Below, piece after piece: positions 23,796-32,434 of a DNA stretch of 64,000 nt. Position numbers and translations under genes: made by a program. Source of the stretch: Melittangium boletus DSM 14713 (GTDB lineage Bacteria > Myxococcota > Myxococcia > Myxococcales > Myxococcaceae); the NCBI RefSeq assembly GCF_002305855.1, contig NZ_CP022163.1:7321765-7385764 (forward strand), given 5' to 3'. Under the pieces are notes generated by a model that searched no databases, had not been told where the DNA came from, and worked only from the letters and a program-made list of their open reading frames with translations. The stretch's first letter is position 1. Each line of letters begins with the position of its first letter.

Positions 23796-26015
23796 ATGAT
23801 CCGCCTGAACGACATTCTCCAACGGGTGGCCTCCTATCACCCGGACCCCGACCTGGACATCATCAAGAAGGCTTACGTCTATTCGGCCAAGGTGCACCAG
23901 GGCCAATTGCGCAAGTCCGGTGAGCCCTACCTCATACATCCCCTGGAGGTCGCTGGCCTGCTCGCCGAGCTCAAGCTCGACGAGGCCTCCATCGTCACCG
24001 GCCTGCTCCACGACACCATCGAGGACACCCTCGCCACGTCCGAGGAGCTGACCGAGCTGTTCGGCCCCGAGGTCGCCCAGCTCGTGGACGGCGTGACGAA
24101 GCTCTCCAAGTTCTCCGCCTCGGCCACGCTCTCCCAGGAGGAGAAGCAGGCGGAGAACTTCCGCAAGATGATCATCGCGATGGCGCAGGACATCCGCGTC
24201 ATCCTGGTGAAGCTCGCCGACCGCACCCACAACATGCGGACCCTGGACCACATGTCCGAGGAGAAGCAGCGGCGGATCGCCCAGGAGACGCTGGACATCT
24301 ATGCCCCGCTCGCCAACCGCCTGGGCATCAGCTGGGTGAAGACCGAGCTGGAGGACCTGTCCTTCCGCTACGTCAAGCCCCAGGACTTCTTCACGCTCCA
24401 GGACAAGCTGGGCAAGCGCAAGAAGGAGCGCGAGAAGTACATCGAGGACGTGAGCACCCTCATCACCACCAAGCTCGCCGAGCGCGGGCTCAAGGGGGAC
24501 GTGAGCGGCCGCTTCAAGCACGTCTACAGCATCTACAAGAAGATGAAGTCGCAGGGGATCGAGTTCGAGCAGATCCACGACATCATCGCCTTCCGCATCA
24601 TCACCAACTCCATGCCCGCCTGCTACGAGGCGCTGGGACTGGTGCACCAGCTGTGGAAGCCCGTGCCGGGGCGCTTCAAGGACTTCATCGCCATCCCCAA
24701 GCCCAACATGTACCAGTCCCTGCACACCACGGTGGTGGGGCCGCTGGGCGAGCGCATCGAGGTGCAGATCCGCACGCCGGACATGCACAAGGTGGCCGAG
24801 GAGGGCATCGCCGCGCACTGGGCCTACAAGGAGGGCAAGGCGCTCTCCGTCAGCAAGGACGACGAGAAGTTCGCCTGGCTGCGCCAGCTCATGGAGTGGC
24901 AGCAGGACCTCAAGGATCCCAAGGAATTCCTCGAGACGGTGAAGGTGGACCTTTTCACCGACGAGGTCTTCGTCTTCACGCCCCGGGGAGATGTGAAGAG
25001 CCTGCCGCGGGGCGCGACGCCCGTGGACTTCGCCTACGCCATCCACTCGGACGTGGGCGGCCGGTGCGTGGGCTCCAAGGTGAACGGGAAGATCGTCCCC
25101 CTGCGCTACAAGCTCAAGAACGGGGACACGGTGGAGGTGCTCACCAGCCCCCAGGCGCACCCGTCCAAGGACTGGCTCACCTTCGTCAAGACGAGCCGTG
25201 CCCAGCAGCGCATCCGCGCCTTCATCAAGCAGCAGCAGCGCGAGAAGAGCCTGCAGCTGGGCCGCGAACTGCTCGAGCGCGAGCTCAAGCGCTACCAGCT
25301 CAACTTCAACCGCCTGCTCAAGAACGGCGAGCTCAAGAAGGTGTGCGAGGAGCTCGGCTTCCGGGTGGAGGACGATCTGCTGGTGGCCATTGGCTACGGC
25401 AAGGTGGTGCCCAACCAGGTGCTCGCTCGCGTGGTGCCTCCGGAGAAGCTGGCCGCCACCTCGGCCGAGAGCCGGACGGCACCTGCTCCGGACGCGCATA
25501 CGGGCCACGTCCCCAGCGGCATGCTGCCCGGGCTGTCCAAGGTCACCGACTTCGCCAAGAAGCTGGTGGGCAAGCAGAACAGCAGCGGCGTGCAGATTGG
25601 CGGCGTCGACGATGTGCTCGTGCGCTTCGGGCGCTGTTGCAACCCCGTTCCGGGGGACCCCATCGCTGGTTTCATCACCCGTGGGCGAGGGGTCACGGTT
25701 CACACGGTGGGTTGTGACAAGGCCCTGGCCACGGACCCCGAGCGGCGCGTGGATGTGTCCTGGGACGTGCGCGGCGACTTCAAGCGCCCCGTCACCCTGC
25801 GGGTGCTCACCACCGAGCGCACCGGCATGCTGGCGGACATCTCCAACACCTTCTCGAAGAAGGGCGTCAACATCTCCCAGGCCAACTGCCGGGCCACCGG
25901 AGACGAGCGCGCGGTGAACACCTTCGAGGTCACCATCACCGACCTCAAGCAGCTCACCGACCTCATGCGCACCATCGAGCGTCTACCCGGCGTCTACTCC
26001 GTCGAGCGCATCTGA
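23796..26015 (+). CDS. rel: Bifunctional (p)ppGpp synthetase/hydrolase Rel (RelA/SpoT homologue)
   Basis: A 739-residue protein; ATG 23796 begins MIRLNDILQRVASYHPDPDL, the usual family N-terminus. The HD hydrolase has HPLEVAGLL and LLHDTIEDT (HDxxED), so ppGpp hydrolysis should be active. The synthetase has GRFKHVYSIYKKM and GRFKDFIAIPKPNMYQSLHT. The RFKD (RxKD) form is typical of bifunctional enzymes, as opposed to the ExDD form of synthetase-only RelA. TGS (VFVFTPRGDVKSLPRGATP), a CC region (RFGRCCNPVPGD) and a C-terminal ACT domain follow. It makes and destroys the stringent alarmone, which in Myxococcus triggers development. An own promoter is expected in 23677-23795. Confidence 0.97.
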   Translation: MIRLNDILQRVASYHPDPDLDIIKKAYVYSAKVHQGQLRKSGEPYLIHPLEVAGLLAELKLDEASIVTGLLHDTIEDTLATSEELTELFGPEVAQLVDGVTKLSKFSASATLSQEEKQAENFRKMIIAMAQDIRVILVKLADRTHNMRTLDHMSEEKQRRIAQETLDIYAPLANRLGISWVKTELEDLSFRYVKPQDFFTLQDKLGKRKKEREKYIEDVSTLITTKLAERGLKGDVSGRFKHVYSIYKKMKSQGIEFEQIHDIIAFRIITNSMPACYEALGLVHQLWKPVPGRFKDFIAIPKPNMYQSLHTTVVGPLGERIEVQIRTPDMHKVAEEGIAAHWAYKEGKALSVSKDDEKFAWLRQLMEWQQDLKDPKEFLETVKVDLFTDEVFVFTPRGDVKSLPRGATPVDFAYAIHSDVGGRCVGSKVNGKIVPLRYKLKNGDTVEVLTSPQAHPSKDWLTFVKTSRAQQRIRAFIKQQQREKSLQLGRELLERELKRYQLNFNRLLKNGELKKVCEELGFRVEDDLLVAIGYGKVVPNQVLARVVPPEKLAATSAESRTAPAPDAHTGHVPSGMLPGLSKVTDFAKKLVGKQNSSGVQIGGVDDVLVRFGRCCNPVPGDPIAGFITRGRGVTVHTVGCDKALATDPERRVDVSWDVRGDFKRPVTLRVLTTERTGMLADISNTFSKKGVNISQANCRATGDERAVNTFEVTITDLKQLTDLMRTIERLPGVYSVERI

Positions 26016-26103
26016 GAGGGGCTGGCCGCCGAGGGGGGCGGGGTGCTAGAGCCGCCCCGGAGGCGCGGCCACTCCAGGCCGCCTCGCTCCCCGAGGTGAA
26101 CGC

Positions 26104-26490
26104 ATGGCTCGCAAGACGGTGCACTCCGACGACGCGCCCAAGGCGATTGGGCCCTACTCCCAGGCGGTGCAGGTGGACTCCGGGAAGATGACCTTCCTGT
26201 CCGGCCAGATTCCCCTGGACCCCAAGACGATGGAACTGGTGACGGGAGACGTCGTCGCCCAGACCGAGCAGGTGATGAAGAACCTGGGCGCGGTGCTGCA
26301 CGCGGCCGGTCTGGACTTCTCCCACGTGGTGCGCAGCACCATTTTCCTCACCGACCTGGGTGACTTCGCCCGGGTGAACGAGGTCTACGGCCGCTCCTTC
26401 ACCGGCGCGCCTCCGGCCCGTGTCACGGTGCAGGTGTCCGCGCTGCCTCGTGGCTCCAAGGTGGAGATCGACGCCATCGCCGTGTCCTGA
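26104..26490 (+). CDS. ridA: RidA family enamine/imine deaminase
   Basis: A 128-residue cytosolic trimer-type protein of the YjgF/YER057c/UK114 family. RidA hydrolyses reactive 2-aminoacrylate and related enamines left by PLP enzymes. Visible family marks are AIGPYSQAVQV near the N-terminus, FLSGQIPLDP, and the C-terminal GAPPARVTVQVSALPRGSKVEI with the substrate-binding Arg (ARVTV) and the final Glu. It lies 88 bases after rel on the same strand and is probably co-transcribed with it; rel-ridA adjacency is common. A bidirectional hairpin follows. Confidence 0.95.
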   Translation: MARKTVHSDDAPKAIGPYSQAVQVDSGKMTFLSGQIPLDPKTMELVTGDVVAQTEQVMKNLGAVLHAAGLDFSHVVRSTIFLTDLGDFARVNEVYGRSFTGAPPARVTVQVSALPRGSKVEIDAIAVS

Positions 26491-26512
26491 ACCGCCTGGC
26501 TTTCCAAAAGAC

Positions 26513-26552
26513 GAAGGCCGCCGGACCGGAGGGTCCTGGCGGCCTTCTTCAG
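26513..26552. terminator. Bidirectional terminator between ridA and the triple-DsbA gene
   Basis: GAAGGCCGCC (26513-26522) pairs with GGCGGCCTTC (26538-26547), with an inner GGACC/GGTCC extension and a TTC tail on the plus side; an AAAAGAC precedes it, giving a T-run on the minus side. It sits between convergent stops at 26490 and 26574. Confidence 0.75.
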
Positions 26553-26573
26553 GTCAAGCGTCGGGCGAGGCGG

Positions 26574-28541
26574 TTACTTCTGATCCGCGGCGACCGTGCC
26601 CTTCTTCTTGAGCTCCTCGTCGATGACGCGCTTGAAGGCGTCCACGGGCTGCGCGCCCACGAGCGAGCGGCCATTGATGAAGAAGCTGGGGGTGCCGCTG
26701 ACGCCCACGCGGGTGGCCTCGGCCATGTCGGCGTTGAGCTGCGCCTCGAACTTGTTCGAGTCGAGCGCGGACTTGAACTGGGCCACGTTCAGCCCCAGCT
26801 CCTGGGCGTAGCGCTCGAACGAGGCGCGATCCAGGGAGCGCTGGTTGGCGAAGAGCTTGTCGTGGAACTCCCAGAACTTGCCCTGCTCGTTGGCGGCCAG
26901 GGCCGCGAGCGCCGCGGGCTTGGCGTTGGCGTGGAAGGGCAGGGGCTGGTTCTTGAAGGCCACGCGGATCTTGCCCTTGTAGTCCTGCTCGAGCTGCGCG
27001 AGCGTGGGCACCACGCGGCTGCAGAAGGGGCACTCGAAGTCGGAGAAGGCCACGATGGTGATGGGGGCGTTCTTCGGGCCCTTCACCGGGGCGTTGCCCA
27101 GCTCGATGTTCTGCACCGCGGGCTCGGCGGCGGCCTGGGCGGCGGGCGCGGTGCCGTTGGACTTCACGCCCTCCTCGATGAGCTTGGCGTACAGGTCGCC
27201 CGGCTTGGTGCCAGCGGCCAGCAGCTTCTCGGCGCGGGCCTTCTCCTCGTCGATGACGCGCTTGAAGCTCTCGAAGGGCTGCGCGCCCACGAACTCACGG
27301 CCGTTGATGAAGAAGGTGGGGGTGCCATTGGCGCCCACCGCGTTGCCCGCAGCGGAGTCGGCCTCCACCTTCGCGCGGAACTTGCCCGAGTCGAGCGCGG
27401 ACTTGAACTGGCCCACGTTCAGGCCCACTTCCTGGGCGTAGCGCTCGAGCGAGGCGCGATCCAGGGCCTTCTGATTGGCGAAGAGCTTGTCGTGGTACTC
27501 CCAGAACTTGCCCTGCTCGTGCGCGGCCAGCGAGGCCTCGGCGGCCGGCTTGGCGCTCGGGTGGAAGGGCAGAGGCTGGTGGCGGAACACCACGCGCACG
27601 TCATTGGGGTACGCGGCCTTGATCTGCTTGAGCGAGGGGCCCACGCGGCTGCAGAAGGGGCACTCGAAGTCGGACCACTCGACGATCGTCACCTTGGCGT
27701 CCTTCGGGCCGAAGGACGGGGCATCCGCGGGGAACTCCACCTTGCGGTAGGCCTGGGCGGGGGCCTCGGGCTGCTGGGGGTTGTTGCGCGGGGCCGCGTC
27801 CACGCCCTTGGCGATGATGGCGGCGTACACCTCGCTCGGCTTCGTGCCCGACTTCACCAGGGACTCGGCCTTGCCCAGCTCCTCGTCGATGATCGTCTTG
27901 AACTTCTCCAGGGGCTGGGCGCCCGACAGGAAGCGGCCGTTGATGAAGAAGGCCGGGGTGCCGTTGGCGCCGAGCTTGCCGGCCAGGGCCTGATCACGGT
28001 CGATGATGGCCGACAGCTTCTGGCTGGTGAGGTCCGTCTTCCACTTGGAGATGTCCAGGCCCACGTCCTGGGCGTACTGCTCCAGATCCTTGTCCTCGAG
28101 GGCGCGGCTGTTGGTGAACAGCTTGGAGTGGTACTCCCAGTACTTGCCCTGCTCTCCGGCGGCCAGGGCGCCGAGCGCGGCCGGCTTGGCGCGCGGGTGG
28201 AAGGACAGCGGGTTCTGCTTCATGACCACGCGCAGCTTGGCGCCGTAGTCCTTCTGCAGCTGCTCCACGGTGGTGTTGGCGCGCGAGCAGAACGGGCACT
28301 GGTAGTCGGAGAACTCGACGATCGTGACGAGCGCGTCCGCGCTGCCCTTGGTGGGCGAGCCGTCGATGGGCACCTTGAAGAGGGTGGTGTCCGCGGGCTT
28401 GCCATTGCCGGGGGCGCTGGGCGCGGCGGCCACGGCGCGGCCGCCGGCGGCCGGGCTCGTCGAGGAGCCCTTCATGGAGTAGCCGGTTGCGAATCCCAGC
28501 AACAGGCCCACGAGGAGGGCCACGATCACATTGGGTTTCAT
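26574..28541 (-). CDS. Exported protein with three tandem DsbA-like thioredoxin domains
   Basis: A 655-residue protein with an N-terminal hydrophobic signal or anchor (VIVALLVGLLLGFATGYSM). Three DsbA-like (Thioredoxin_4 type) modules follow at a pitch of about 210 residues. Each begins VTIVEFSDYQ/DFECPFCSR with an intact CPFC pair (Cys82/85, 294/297, 504/507), and each ends with the cis-Pro loop GTPAFFING, GTPTFFING or GTPSFFING. The modules are separated by Pro/Ala-rich linkers. Single-module relatives are disulfide oxidoreductases of about 200 residues. The triplication within one chain probably arose by tandem duplication, with modules 2 and 3 most alike. It would act in the periplasm on disulfide formation or isomerisation. 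No DsbB/VKOR partner is in the window. Confidence 0.92.
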   Translation of the reverse strand: MKPNVIVALLVGLLLGFATGYSMKGSSTSPAAGGRAVAAAPSAPGNGKPADTTLFKVPIDGSPTKGSADALVTIVEFSDYQCPFCSRANTTVEQLQKDYGAKLRVVMKQNPLSFHPRAKPAALGALAAGEQGKYWEYHSKLFTNSRALEDKDLEQYAQDVGLDISKWKTDLTSQKLSAIIDRDQALAGKLGANGTPAFFINGRFLSGAQPLEKFKTIIDEELGKAESLVKSGTKPSEVYAAIIAKGVDAAPRNNPQQPEAPAQAYRKVEFPADAPSFGPKDAKVTIVEWSDFECPFCSRVGPSLKQIKAAYPNDVRVVFRHQPLPFHPSAKPAAEASLAAHEQGKFWEYHDKLFANQKALDRASLERYAQEVGLNVGQFKSALDSGKFRAKVEADSAAGNAVGANGTPTFFINGREFVGAQPFESFKRVIDEEKARAEKLLAAGTKPGDLYAKLIEEGVKSNGTAPAAQAAAEPAVQNIELGNAPVKGPKNAPITIVAFSDFECPFCSRVVPTLAQLEQDYKGKIRVAFKNQPLPFHANAKPAALAALAANEQGKFWEFHDKLFANQRSLDRASFERYAQELGLNVAQFKSALDSNKFEAQLNADMAEATRVGVSGTPSFFINGRSLVGAQPVDAFKRVIDEELKKKGTVAADQK

Positions 28542-28767
28542 GAGTTTGTTCTGCTCCTAGGTACGTCGTCGGTCCAACTGCGGTCCCGGGCTCGTGCGAT
28601 TCAATTCAGCAGGGCGCGGGGTGATAACAGAGCCCGTTCTGGGCACGCAAGGCGCGGTCAGACGCACCTCTCCCGGGCATTGACTCCACCCAGGTTCCCG
28701 AAAACACAACGATTTTCGAGGGAAATTCCCCGGTGTCCGCCCACTCGCCGGGCCTTACACTGAGACC

Positions 28768-29007
28768 ATGCAGCCGGACGTGCGCGTGGACGCCTCGGGC
28801 ACCTGGTGCCCGGTTCCCATCCTGGAGATCGCCAAGGCGGTGCGTCGTCTCGCGCCGGGAGCCCTCGTGGAGCTGGTGGCCACGGATCCCGGCGTGGCGC
28901 GGGATCTGCCCGCGTGGTGCGAGGCCACCGGCCACCAACTCCTGAGCCTGGAGCGGCGCGACGCGCTCTGGGTGGCGTGGGTCCGCAAGGCGTGCGCGGG
29001 GGGTTGA
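28768..29007 (+). CDS. TusA/SirA-family sulfur carrier protein
   Basis: A 79-residue protein from ATG 28768. VDASGTWCPVPILEIAKAVRRL contains the CPxP motif with the sulfur-carrying Cys at position 14, and LVELVATDPGVARDLPAWCEATGH is the rest of the typical two-strand, two-helix TusA fold. Relatives relay persulfide sulfur for tRNA thiolation or sulfur metabolism. It is divergent from the triple-DsbA gene, which also handles thiol chemistry, although a link is only suggestive. No tusBCD genes are near. Confidence 0.9.
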   Translation: MQPDVRVDASGTWCPVPILEIAKAVRRLAPGALVELVATDPGVARDLPAWCEATGHQLLSLERRDALWVAWVRKACAGG

Positions 29008-29108
29008 GGGGCGGGGCGGGGCCATCCGCGAGGAGTGCGCCGAGCCGCCCCGGAGTTTCAGCCGGGAATTCTTCCGGGGATTTTTTCCCGCGAGAGGGCC
29101 CCTGGAGC

Positions 29109-30020
29109 TCAGGTGAGCTGCAGGACCCGCTCCTCCAACCGTTGGCCCCGCGACACCCCCAGGATGAGCACCCCGGTCTGGATGAGATGACCCACGACGC
29201 GGCTGATGACTTCCTCGGGGGGATGGGCCTGGCCGTCGAAGCGCACGTGCAACACGCCCTCCGCCTCCAGGCGCGCGGAGAGCACGCCCGCGAGCGCCTC
29301 CACCTCGGGCACGAGCACGGTGCCTCGGGCCACCTGGACGCGGAACTCGGCGGCCTGGCGCGTGAGGTCCGCGAGGCTGCCCGCCTGCACCAGCCGGCCC
29401 CGATCCAGGATGGCCGCCGCGTCGCACAACTGCTCCAACTCCTGGAGGTTGTGACTGGAGACCACCACCGTCTGCTGGCCGCGCATGTCCTGGATGACCT
29501 GTCGCACCTGGTGGGCGATCTTGGGGTCCATTCCCGCCGTGGGCTCGTCGAGCAGCACCAGCGGCGGCCGGCCCATGAGCGCCTGGGCCAGGGCCACGCG
29601 CTTGGCCATGCCGTGTGACAGCGCGGGGGTCTCCACGTTCCAGGCCTCGACGAGCCCCACCTTCTCCAGGGACTCCCGCGCCTCGCGCTCGGGGGCATTC
29701 AGGCCACTGAGCCGCGCCCAGTAGGTGAGCAGGGTGCCGACCTTCCACCCACCAGGAAGGATGGCGTCCTGGGGGAGCACGCCGAGCTTGCCCTTGAGCG
29801 CGCCGTCCGCCCACGGCTCCACGTCCATCACCCGCAGGCTTCCCGCGCTCGGGCGCAGGTAGCCGCACATCATGGAGAAGGTGGTCGTCTTTCCGGCGCC
29901 ATTGGGGCCGATGAGCCCGTACACTTGTCCTCGCTGGACGCGCAGACTCACCCCATCCACCGCCACCTTGGGGCCGAAGCGGCGGCTGACTCCGACGAGT
30001 TCGATCGCGATGTCGCTCAC
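29109..30020 (-). CDS. ABC-2 type transporter, ATP-binding subunit
   Basis: A 303-residue ATPase. GTG at 30020 overlaps the permease stop as GTGA, so the two are translationally coupled. Walker A is GPNGAGKTTT, the signature LSHGMAKRVALAQAL replaces the usual LSGGQ with LSHGM, Walker B is LVLLDEPTAGMD, and the H-loop is VVVSSHNL. The C-terminal 80 residues (VLHVRFDGQAHPPEEVISRV) form the accessory domain typical of ABC-2 ATPases. The LSHGM signature is known in the CcmA/gliding-type ABC-2 branch. With the single permease it would make a homodimeric exporter. The substrate cannot be told. Confidence 0.9.
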   Translation of the reverse strand: MSDIAIELVGVSRRFGPKVAVDGVSLRVQRGQVYGLIGPNGAGKTTTFSMMCGYLRPSAGSLRVMDVEPWADGALKGKLGVLPQDAILPGGWKVGTLLTYWARLSGLNAPEREARESLEKVGLVEAWNVETPALSHGMAKRVALAQALMGRPPLVLLDEPTAGMDPKIAHQVRQVIQDMRGQQTVVVSSHNLQELEQLCDAAAILDRGRLVQAGSLADLTRQAAEFRVQVARGTVLVPEVEALAGVLSARLEAEGVLHVRFDGQAHPPEEVISRVVGHLIQTGVLILGVSRGQRLEERVLQLT

Positions 30021-30805
30021 AGGTCCCTCGTGCGCAGGGCGGCGAGGGCGCCACCGAGGAAGATCACCGAGAAGACGACATACGCCGCGGCGCTGGTGGC
30101 CACCTGCGCGGTCTCCGGGGACAGGAGCCCGAGCGAGTAGCGCAGGGGTGACAGGTAGCGCGCGCTGCGCAGGGGATGGGTCTTCTCGGCCAGTGCCGTC
30201 ATCCAGAGGATGAGCGAGGAGAGCAACACCGTCAGGTTGAGGATGAGGCTCACCGCGGGACTGGTCGTGAGGCTCGAGCACAGCGAGGTGAGGCTCAGGA
30301 AGGCGAAGGAGAAGAGCGTGGAGGCCACCCAGAAGTGCACGAGGTAGCGCATGAAGGAGGCCAGGCCGAAGCCCGGCGTGGTGACCGCGGCGTAGACGCA
30401 CAACCCCAGGTCGAGCACGAACACCAGCCCCAGGAGCACCGTGGTCTGGGCGAACAGCTTGCCCAGCAACACCGAGGAGCGGCGCGAGCGCACCGTGAGG
30501 TAGCGGATGGAGCGCGGACCCACCTCGCCGCTCACCTGATCGAAACCCATCAGCGCGATGTAGAGCGGCAGGAAGAAGAGGCTCAGGTAGTAGACGCCTC
30601 GCACGGACAGGGGCAGATCCTCGCTCGGAGGCACCATGCCGGCTTCCGCCAACTGCTGCACGAGCGAGCGCAGGAAGACCGCCGCCAGGAAGATCAGCAG
30701 GGAAAAGAGGCTGTAGAGCCCGAGCAGCGCGACCACGCGCGAGCTGCGCAAGGTCCGACGACACTCGGCGCTCCAGATCACCACGATTTCGTTCAGTCCA
30801 TTCAA
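30017..30805 (-). CDS. ABC-2 type transporter permease
   Basis: A 262-residue membrane protein with about six hydrophobic spans (VVALLGLYSLFSLLIFLAAV, VYYLSLFFLPLYIALMG, VLLGLVFVLDLGLCVYAAV, further spans near 165-205, and VVFSVIFLGGALAAL at the end). A large loop after the first span is typical of ABC-2 permeases with NosY-like features (GFDQVSGEVGPRSIRYLTVR is the conserved cytosolic loop contacting the ATPase). It is the first gene of a two-gene operon with the ATPase. Confidence 0.85.
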   Translation of the reverse strand: MNGLNEIVVIWSAECRRTLRSSRVVALLGLYSLFSLLIFLAAVFLRSLVQQLAEAGMVPPSEDLPLSVRGVYYLSLFFLPLYIALMGFDQVSGEVGPRSIRYLTVRSRRSSVLLGKLFAQTTVLLGLVFVLDLGLCVYAAVTTPGFGLASFMRYLVHFWVASTLFSFAFLSLTSLCSSLTTSPAVSLILNLTVLLSSLILWMTALAEKTHPLRSARYLSPLRYSLGLLSPETAQVATSAAAYVVFSVIFLGGALAALRTRDL

Positions 30806-30955
30806 GGCGGGGGGACCCTATCGGCCCGAGGGAGGGCTCGCCAGGATTCTCGCCGGGCAGCCAGGGGGTCGACATTTGTCCTGGGAGGGAATGGACGGCG
30901 GGGACGGGACGGGTACCATGCCCGCTCCCCCCTCGCCCCCGCGAGACGCCCGCGC

Positions 30956-32434
30956 ATGACGGTTTCCCGAGTCGTTCCCGCCACGCTGCTGCTGCCCCTA
31001 TTCCTCCTGCTCGTCGGCGCGGACGAGGGCGGGACCCCCGTCCCCGAGGCTCCCCCGGTGGCCGAGGCCTCGCTCCAGGACGCGGGGACGCTGGATGCCG
31101 GCGTGGCCGAGGCCGCGGACGCGTCCGACGCGGGCGTGCTCCTGGGACTGCTGCCTCCCGTGCCCGTGCCCTCGCGGGAGTCGGATCCTCCCTTCGCCCA
31201 CCTGCGCTCCCTGCCCGCGAAGCAGGACGTGCTTTCCCGGGCGAAGCGCAACGCCCAGGGGCGGTGGGTGTTGCCGGGCAAGGAGGGCGAGGTACCGCTG
31301 ACCATCGATCCCGTCCTCCAGGGACAGCTCACCAGCATCCTCGCGCAGTACCAGGTGCCCTTCGGCGCGGTGGTGGTGCTCGAGCCCGCCACGGGCCGCG
31401 TGCTGGCCATGGCCGAGCACTCCCAGGTCCGGCCGGACATGCACGGGCTGGCCACGCGTGCCGTGTACCCCGCGGCGAGCATCTTCAAGATCGTCACCGG
31501 CGCCGCGCTCCTGGAGGCGGGACTGACGCCCCAGGCGGAGACGTGCTTCCATGGAGGCAAGCGCCGCCTCTCCTCGAAGCTCCTGGCGGACAGCGCGAGC
31601 GATGGCCAGTGCCACTCGTTGGCGGAGGCGATGGGCAAGAGCGCCAACGTCATCTTCGCCAAGCTCACCCAGCGCCACCTGTCGCCCGACACGCTGCGGC
31701 GCGCGGCGGCCCGCTTCCACTTCAACCGGCAGATCGACTTCCCGGTGCCCACGGACGTGTCGCTCGCCGCCGTGCCCGAGGGGGATGAGCTGCGCTTCGC
31801 CCAGACGGGCGCGGGCTTCGGGGACGTGTACCTGTCGCCCCTGCACGGCGCGCTGCTCGCGTCCGTGGCGGCCAATGGCGGCGTGTGGCGGGATCCCATC
31901 CTCTTCGAGCCGGGCGAGGACGCCCGGACCTCCGCCGGGGAGCAGGTGCTCTCGCCCGAGGTGGCCCGGGGCCTGACGACGATGTTGGAGGCCACGGTGA
32001 CCCACGGCACCGCCCGCCGCGTCTTCCGCGAGCGGGGCATGCGCGTGCCGGGCGCGGTGGGCAAGACGGGCACGCTGGCGGACAACAAGCCCTTCCGGGA
32101 CTACTCGTGGTTCGTGGGCTTCGCGCCCAAGGACAACCCCAAGGTGGCGGTGGCGGCGGTGCTCGTCAACGAGCCGCTCTGGCGCATCCGGGCCGCGTGG
32201 CTCGGCCGCGAGGCCATGCGGCTGGGACTGGCGCGTCTGCCTCCGGGCGCGCTCACTCCCGCGAAGGAGGAGCCTCCCGCGGACAAGGCCGAGCCCGCCG
32301 CGCCCCAGGAAGAGGGCGCCGACGAGGAGGACGTGCCCGAGGCCCCCGCGGTGCCCGCGGCCCCCGCCGCGCTCCCGGTCGCCGAAACACCGGCCGCGCC
32401 CGCGGAGGTGCGCTCCGCGATGTCTCAGCCCTGA
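30956..32434 (+). CDS. Penicillin-binding-type transpeptidase, exported
   Basis: A 492-residue protein; ATG 30956 (MTVSRVVPATLLLPLFLLLVG) gives a clear signal peptide. An Asp/Ala-rich linker follows, then a transpeptidase domain with SxxK as SIFK (AASIFKIVTGAALLEAG), SxN as KSANVIFAKL, and KTGT in VGKTGTLADNKPFRDYSW. All active-site motifs are present. There is no PBP dimerisation or glycosyltransferase domain, so it is shorter than PBP2/FtsI. The Ala/Pro/Glu-rich C-terminal tail (about 425-492) is low complexity. It could crosslink peptidoglycan in the periplasm, or be a penicillin-sensing relative. It overlaps the convergent DUF4388 gene by ten bases at the 3' ends. Confidence 0.88.
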   Translation: MTVSRVVPATLLLPLFLLLVGADEGGTPVPEAPPVAEASLQDAGTLDAGVAEAADASDAGVLLGLLPPVPVPSRESDPPFAHLRSLPAKQDVLSRAKRNAQGRWVLPGKEGEVPLTIDPVLQGQLTSILAQYQVPFGAVVVLEPATGRVLAMAEHSQVRPDMHGLATRAVYPAASIFKIVTGAALLEAGLTPQAETCFHGGKRRLSSKLLADSASDGQCHSLAEAMGKSANVIFAKLTQRHLSPDTLRRAAARFHFNRQIDFPVPTDVSLAAVPEGDELRFAQTGAGFGDVYLSPLHGALLASVAANGGVWRDPILFEPGEDARTSAGEQVLSPEVARGLTTMLEATVTHGTARRVFRERGMRVPGAVGKTGTLADNKPFRDYSWFVGFAPKDNPKVAVAAVLVNEPLWRIRAAWLGREAMRLGLARLPPGALTPAKEEPPADKAEPAAPQEEGADEEDVPEAPAVPAAPAALPVAETPAAPAEVRSAMSQP

